A program made the translations under genes and the position numbers. This document shows positions 6,922 to 10,047 of a stretch of 10,047 nucleotides of DNA, in pieces. The DNA is from Hyphomicrobiales bacterium (GTDB lineage: Bacteria; Pseudomonadota; Alphaproteobacteria; Rhizobiales; Aestuariivirgaceae), in the NCBI GenBank assembly GCA_025356765.1, contig JANXRO010000153.1:1-10047 (forward strand), in the 5' to 3' direction. Numbering within the stretch: position 1 is the first letter of the stretch; every line of letters starts with the position of its first letter. Below the pieces are notes generated by a model. The model had not been told where the DNA came from, did no database searches, and was given only the letters and a program-made list of their open reading frames with translations.

Positions 6922-7995
6922 ATGACCGAAGCCACTTACCCGCGCGACTACAGCTTGATTGGCCGCGATGCCAAACGCGCTATCGGAGAGGGCTTAGCCA
7001 ACGCTCAATGGTATGCCGCTCCAATCGCGCGCGCCCGGCTGAAAGAGCTGATGAGGCGATCGGATGGCCCGGCCATTCGCGACACCCTCATTTGGATCGC
7101 CGCATTTGGTGCCACTGCTGGCCTAGCGATCTATTTGTGGCCAAGCTGGTGGAGTGTTCCGTTCTTTTTGGTTTACGGCATTCTCTATGGCTCATCCACG
7201 GATTCACGTTGGCACGAATGCGGGCATGGAACCGCATTCAAAACGCGCTGGATGAATGACACTATTTATCAACTCGCGTGCTTTATGATTATGCGTGCGC
7301 CAACGATTTGGCGTTGGAGCCACACCCGCCATCACACAGATACAATCATTGTGGGCCGTGATCCAGAAATTAGCGTGATGCGCCCCACTGTTATTCTCAA
7401 ATTGATTGCTACTTATTTCGCAATCCCGCAAACTATCGCTGCATTCAAACACATGTTCATCCATATTTCGGGTCGCTTGACACCAGATGAAATGACCTAT
7501 GTGCCAGAGATGGAGCGCGCTCGCGTTTATTTAATTGCGCATATTTGGCTGGCGATTCATTTCAGCGTTATTGCAATTTCGCTTTACTTGCACAGTTGGC
7601 TGCCCGTGTTGCTCGTTGGGCCATTGCCAACAATGTATGGCGCTTGGGTGCACGTAATGACCGGACAAACACAACACGGCGGCTTGGCGGAAGATGTTTT
7701 GGATCACCGTCTCAACAGTCGCACAGTGTTGATGAACCCTGTGTTACGTTTCATTTATTGGAACATGAACTATCATGTTGAACACCACATGTTCCCAATG
7801 GTGCCTTATCACAAACTGCCCAAGCTTTATGAAGAAATGAAGCCTTTTTGCCCGCCCGCAAACACTTCGTTGTTTGACGCCTATCGTGAAATCATTCCAG
7901 CTTGGCTTAAACAACGAAAAGACCCCAGTTATTGCATTCCTCGCCAATTGCCGGAAGGAACAATGGCCATGATCTGTCCAATCGCTACTGAATAA
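6922..7995 (+). CDS. Membrane di-iron oxygenase, desaturase superfamily (MocD-like)
   Basis: The 357-residue membrane protein of the fatty-acid desaturase/alkane hydroxylase superfamily carries the three histidine boxes that bind a di-iron centre: HECGH (98-102), HTRHH (134-138) and HVEHH (285-289). An extra His is in QTQHGG (252). Hydrophobic spans lie near 55-73, 78-92 and 202-240. The C-terminal block around GGLAEDVLDHRLNSRT and NMNYHVEHHMFPMVPYH is what I recognise as the MocD group. In Sinorhizobium, MocD with ferredoxin and reductase is thought to remove the methyl group of 3-O-methyl-scyllo-inosamine. It lies 10 bases before its Rieske ferredoxin. A lipid desaturase role is possible from the family alone, but the operon argues for catabolic demethylation. 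Confidence 0.88.
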   Translation: MTEATYPRDYSLIGRDAKRAIGEGLANAQWYAAPIARARLKELMRRSDGPAIRDTLIWIAAFGATAGLAIYLWPSWWSVPFFLVYGILYGSSTDSRWHECGHGTAFKTRWMNDTIYQLACFMIMRAPTIWRWSHTRHHTDTIIVGRDPEISVMRPTVILKLIATYFAIPQTIAAFKHMFIHISGRLTPDEMTYVPEMERARVYLIAHIWLAIHFSVIAISLYLHSWLPVLLVGPLPTMYGAWVHVMTGQTQHGGLAEDVLDHRLNSRTVLMNPVLRFIYWNMNYHVEHHMFPMVPYHKLPKLYEEMKPFCPPANTSLFDAYREIIPAWLKQRKDPSYCIPRQLPEGTMAMICPIATE

Positions 7996-8005
7996 GGATC
8001 AATCG

Positions 8006-8320
8006 ATGACACAGTGGATCAAAGTCTGCGCCCAAGGCGATGTTGCCAATGAAGATGTCATGCGCTTCGATCACGCAGGCCGAACCTTCGCAATATATCG
8101 TTCACCCTCCAATAAATATTATGCCACCGATGGCTTGTGCACCCATGAAAAAGTACATCTGGCCGATGGATTGGTGATGGATCACATCATCGAATGCCCA
8201 AAGCATAATGGTCGTTTTGACTACACGTCCGGTGCAGCTAAGGGTGCGCCTGTATGTGTAAACTTGAAAACCTATCCGGTTAAGGTGGAGACTGGAATAG
8301 TGTTTATCAACATTGATTAA
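8006..8320 (+). CDS. Rieske [2Fe-2S] ferredoxin (MocE-like)
   Basis: The 104-residue soluble electron carrier has the two Rieske cluster pairs: Cys45/His47 in CTHEKVHL and Cys64/His67 in CPKHNGRFD. The spacing is typical of small Rieske ferredoxins rather than oxygenase alpha subunits. It should take electrons from the reductase encoded at 430-1635 and reduce the di-iron oxygenase encoded just upstream. An AAGGA ribosome site overlaps the end of the oxygenase gene and precedes the ATG by seven bases, so the two are co-translated. Its C-terminal third is the match that identifies the ferredoxin relic at 1632-1772. It is complete, with no missing ligand. Confidence 0.94.
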   Translation: MTQWIKVCAQGDVANEDVMRFDHAGRTFAIYRSPSNKYYATDGLCTHEKVHLADGLVMDHIIECPKHNGRFDYTSGAAKGAPVCVNLKTYPVKVETGIVFINID

Positions 8321-8376
8321 ATCGCAAGATGTTACCCAAGAAGAAATAAATTCAACCGTCAGCCGGAGAAGAAAAT

Positions 8377-9369
8377 ATGATTAGATTTGGCGTCATTGGC
8401 GCTGGCCGCATCGGCAAAGTGCATTCCGCCACGATTGCTGCAAACCCAAAGGCAAAACTTGTCTATATTGCAGACGCTATGCCCAAGGCGGCGGAAGAGC
8501 TGGCCGGGAAACATGGTGCTAAGGTTGCCTCCATTGATGAGATCATGCAGGCCAAAGACGTGGATGCGGTGTTAGTCGGTTCACCCACCGGCTTTCACGC
8601 TGAGCAGATTCAGGCCGCTTCCAAGGCTGGCAAGGCCATAATGTGCGAAAAGCCCGTTTCACTCAGCGTTCAACAGATCCATGATACCTTAAAAGTGGTC
8701 GAAAAGAACAAATCTACCTTAATGATCGGTTTCAACCGTCGCTTTGATCCCAACTTCGCTGAACTTGAATCACGTATTCGCAAGGGTGCCATTGGTGCGG
8801 TTGAGTTGGTGACCGTGATCAGCCGTGATCCTGCCCCGCCGCCTGCGGAATATGTGAAAGGTTCGGGTGGGCTATTCCGTGATATGATGATCCACGATTT
8901 CGACATGGCCCGCTTTCTGATGGGCGAAGAATTTGTCGTTGTGCATGCGCTGGGTTCTGCCCTTGTTGACAAAGCCATTGGCCAAGCAGGTGATGTCGAT
9001 ACGGCTGCCGTGCAAATGCAAACCGCATCAGGCCGTATTGCCGTTATCACCAATTCGCGCCGCGCTACCTATGGTTATGACCAACGCATTGAAGTGCATG
9101 GTGCACAAGGCATGTTGTCAGCGCGCAACGTTCACACCACCACTGTTGAATTTCATGGGGCTGATGGCACGCTTTCTGATCCAATCCAGAACTTTTTCCT
9201 TGAGCGCTATAGTGAAGCCTACGCCAACGAGCTCAACAGCTTCATTGTCGCTGTTGAAACTGGAAACCGTGACCCAAGGCCGAATGGTTTTGACGGCTTG
9301 CAAGCCCAGAGATTGGCTGATGCCGCAACAACAAGCTGGCAAACCGGAAAACCAGAGGTAGTGTTATGA
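8377..9369 (+). CDS. Gfo/Idh/MocA-family dehydrogenase, inositol dehydrogenase-like
   Basis: The 330-residue NAD(P)-dependent oxidoreductase probably oxidises a ring hydroxyl of inositol or a derivative to the keto form. The N-terminal nucleotide site is GAGRIG (residues 8-13). The family motif EKPVS (91-95) includes the catalytic Lys92. DMMIHDFDMARF places Asp169 and His173 as the D-x3-H pair used by inositol 2-dehydrogenase (IolG). The length fits IolG and MocA proteins. GGAGAAG precedes the ATG by five bases. It follows the ferredoxin after 56 bases, and its TGA overlaps the ATG of the decayed SDR (ATGA), showing they were once coupled. IolG versus MocA function cannot be separated by inspection, so no symbol is given. 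Confidence 0.92.
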   Translation: MIRFGVIGAGRIGKVHSATIAANPKAKLVYIADAMPKAAEELAGKHGAKVASIDEIMQAKDVDAVLVGSPTGFHAEQIQAASKAGKAIMCEKPVSLSVQQIHDTLKVVEKNKSTLMIGFNRRFDPNFAELESRIRKGAIGAVELVTVISRDPAPPPAEYVKGSGGLFRDMMIHDFDMARFLMGEEFVVVHALGSALVDKAIGQAGDVDTAAVQMQTASGRIAVITNSRRATYGYDQRIEVHGAQGMLSARNVHTTTVEFHGADGTLSDPIQNFFLERYSEAYANELNSFIVAVETGNRDPRPNGFDGLQAQRLADAATTSWQTGKPEVVL

Positions 9370-9687
9370 GCATGAACAAAGATTCGCTTTCCCATCTTTC
9401 GATGGACGGTAAAGTTGCTGTTATCACTGGCTCTAACTAAAGCTTTGGCGAAGCAATAGCCCATTTATTTGCTAATTTCGGTGCTAAAGGCATCGTTATT
9501 GCGTGCCACAATACCGATAGAAGTGCCAAGGTGGTCAAAGCTTTATCTCGGCTTATTGCGGCTCGACAGGTGCCTTGGCCACGCTCACCAAAAACGTACA
9601 AGTTTTGGGTGCAGGCTAGTCTGGAATGGATGTGCCACCCGCGGAGTTTTAGTACACAAAGGGTTCCGATGCTGAGAGCCCTCGGCG
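9366..9687 (+). pseudogene. Decayed short-chain dehydrogenase (SDR)
   Basis: The remnant starts at ATG 9366, overlapping the previous stop. It reads MSMNKDSLSHLSMDGKVAVI then TGSN, where TAA (9438-9440) interrupts the nucleotide motif TGxxxGxG. The same frame resumes with SFGEAIAHLFANFGAKGIVI. Near 9524-9535 the match jumps, in another frame, to GGQSFISAYCGSTGALATLT and KNV (9530-9598). This is the catalytic-tyrosine region of an SDR, so roughly 100 codons of the middle are missing. The active-site YxxxK reads YCGST, with Thr where Lys is required. A further weak trace around TGGATG (9627-9632) may be the later GWM region. The downstream boundary is set by the purU stop, and true SDR sequence may end earlier. 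It cannot make a working enzyme. Confidence 0.85.
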
Positions 9688-10047
9688 CTACCCCATTCGC
9701 TCGGAAGCAAAAGAGCCTGGCGAGGCAGGGAACACCACCGTTTTATTGCCGTTCATAAATACCCTGCCATGGATATGTGCGTGAATTGCCCTGGCAAGAA
9801 CCTGCGCCTCAACATCGCGTCCGAGGCTTACATAGTCTTCTGCGCTCTGCGCATGAGTTACCCGAATTATATCTTGTTCAATGATGGGGCCTTCATCCAA
9901 ATCGCCAGTCACATAATGTGATGTTGCGCCGATTAATTTCACGCCGCGTTCGAAAGCCTGCTTATACGGATTTGCTCCTTTGAAACTTGGCAAGAATGAA
10001 TGATGTATATTGATTATCTTGCCAGACATCTTTTTACAAAGATCATC
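9688..10047 (-). CDS. Formyltetrahydrofolate deformylase, C-terminal part
   Basis: PurU hydrolyses 10-formyltetrahydrofolate to formate and tetrahydrofolate, balancing one-carbon pools. About 119 C-terminal residues are visible; the gene continues beyond the right edge (usual length about 285-295). The frame is open to the edge, beginning DDLCKKMSGK, so the Met at 10029 is internal. Diagnostic blocks are NIHHSFLPSFKGANPY with the catalytic His, GVKLIGATSHYV, LDEGPIIEQD with the catalytic Asp, and GRDVEAQVLARA. The ending FPASPGSFASERMG resembles other alphaproteobacterial copies. It converges on the SDR relic. In this context it may help dispose of the one-carbon unit released by demethylation. 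Confidence 0.95.
   Translation of the reverse strand, partial: DDLCKKMSGKIINIHHSFLPSFKGANPYKQAFERGVKLIGATSHYVTGDLDEGPIIEQDIIRVTHAQSAEDYVSLGRDVEAQVLARAIHAHIHGRVFMNGNKTVVFPASPGSFASERMG

Noticed and set aside
6922..7995. True lipid fatty-acid desaturase
   Set aside because: The histidine boxes are shared by the superfamily, but the adjacent Rieske ferredoxin, dehydrogenase, sugar importer and MocD-like C-terminal block favour a catabolic oxygenase.
9531..9758. 75-codon plus-strand open frame after the dehydrogenase
   Set aside because: It is the wrong-frame continuation of the SDR relic and runs into the antisense of purU; the matching SDR residues lie in another frame.

Overview
The window looks chromosomal and alphaproteobacterial, most likely Hyphomicrobiales (Rhizobiales). 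This rests on the initiator tRNA sequence, on protein families that closely resemble those of rhizobia, and on a base composition that looks balanced by eye (not calculated). No phage, transposon, CRISPR or integrase gene is visible.

Layout. A formylmethionine initiator tRNA (194-270) on the plus strand ends in a strong symmetrical terminator, which also serves the minus-strand genes converging on it. A minus-strand operon then reads from right to left: sugar-type periplasmic binding protein (4453-5376), two-domain ABC ATPase (2851-4389), RbsC-like permease (1773-2831), a small relic of a Rieske ferredoxin (1632-1772), and an FAD/NAD ferredoxin reductase (430-1635). A 382-bp leader/promoter region precedes the binding protein. 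Upstream of it, on the same strand, is a LacI-family regulator (5759-6784). A divergent plus-strand operon starts about 140 bp from the regulator's start codon: a membrane di-iron oxygenase of the fatty-acid-desaturase superfamily (6922-7995), a Rieske ferredoxin (8006-8320), a Gfo/Idh/MocA-type dehydrogenase (8377-9369), and a wrecked short-chain dehydrogenase overlapping its stop codon (from 9366). The C-terminal part of formyltetrahydrofolate deformylase (PurU) enters from the right edge on the minus strand.

How the genes fit together. The combination of MocB-like binding protein, MocD-like di-iron oxygenase, MocE-like Rieske ferredoxin, MocF-like reductase and MocA-like dehydrogenase matches the rhizopine (3-O-methyl-scyllo-inosamine) catabolism genes of Sinorhizobium. 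The inferred pathway is import of an O-methylated inositol or inosamine-like compound, oxidative O-demethylation by the three-component electron chain (reductase to ferredoxin to oxygenase), and ring oxidation by the dehydrogenase. The released formaldehyde would be handled by folate enzymes, including PurU. The substrate is an inference; the sequence fixes only the enzyme families.

The most interesting signals are two gene fossils. One is the C-terminal quarter of a second Rieske ferredoxin, still an open 46-codon frame fitted exactly between permease and reductase. The other is an SDR with a stop codon, a large internal deletion, a frame change and a lost catalytic lysine. Together they show a moc-like locus that has been rearranged and partly decayed.
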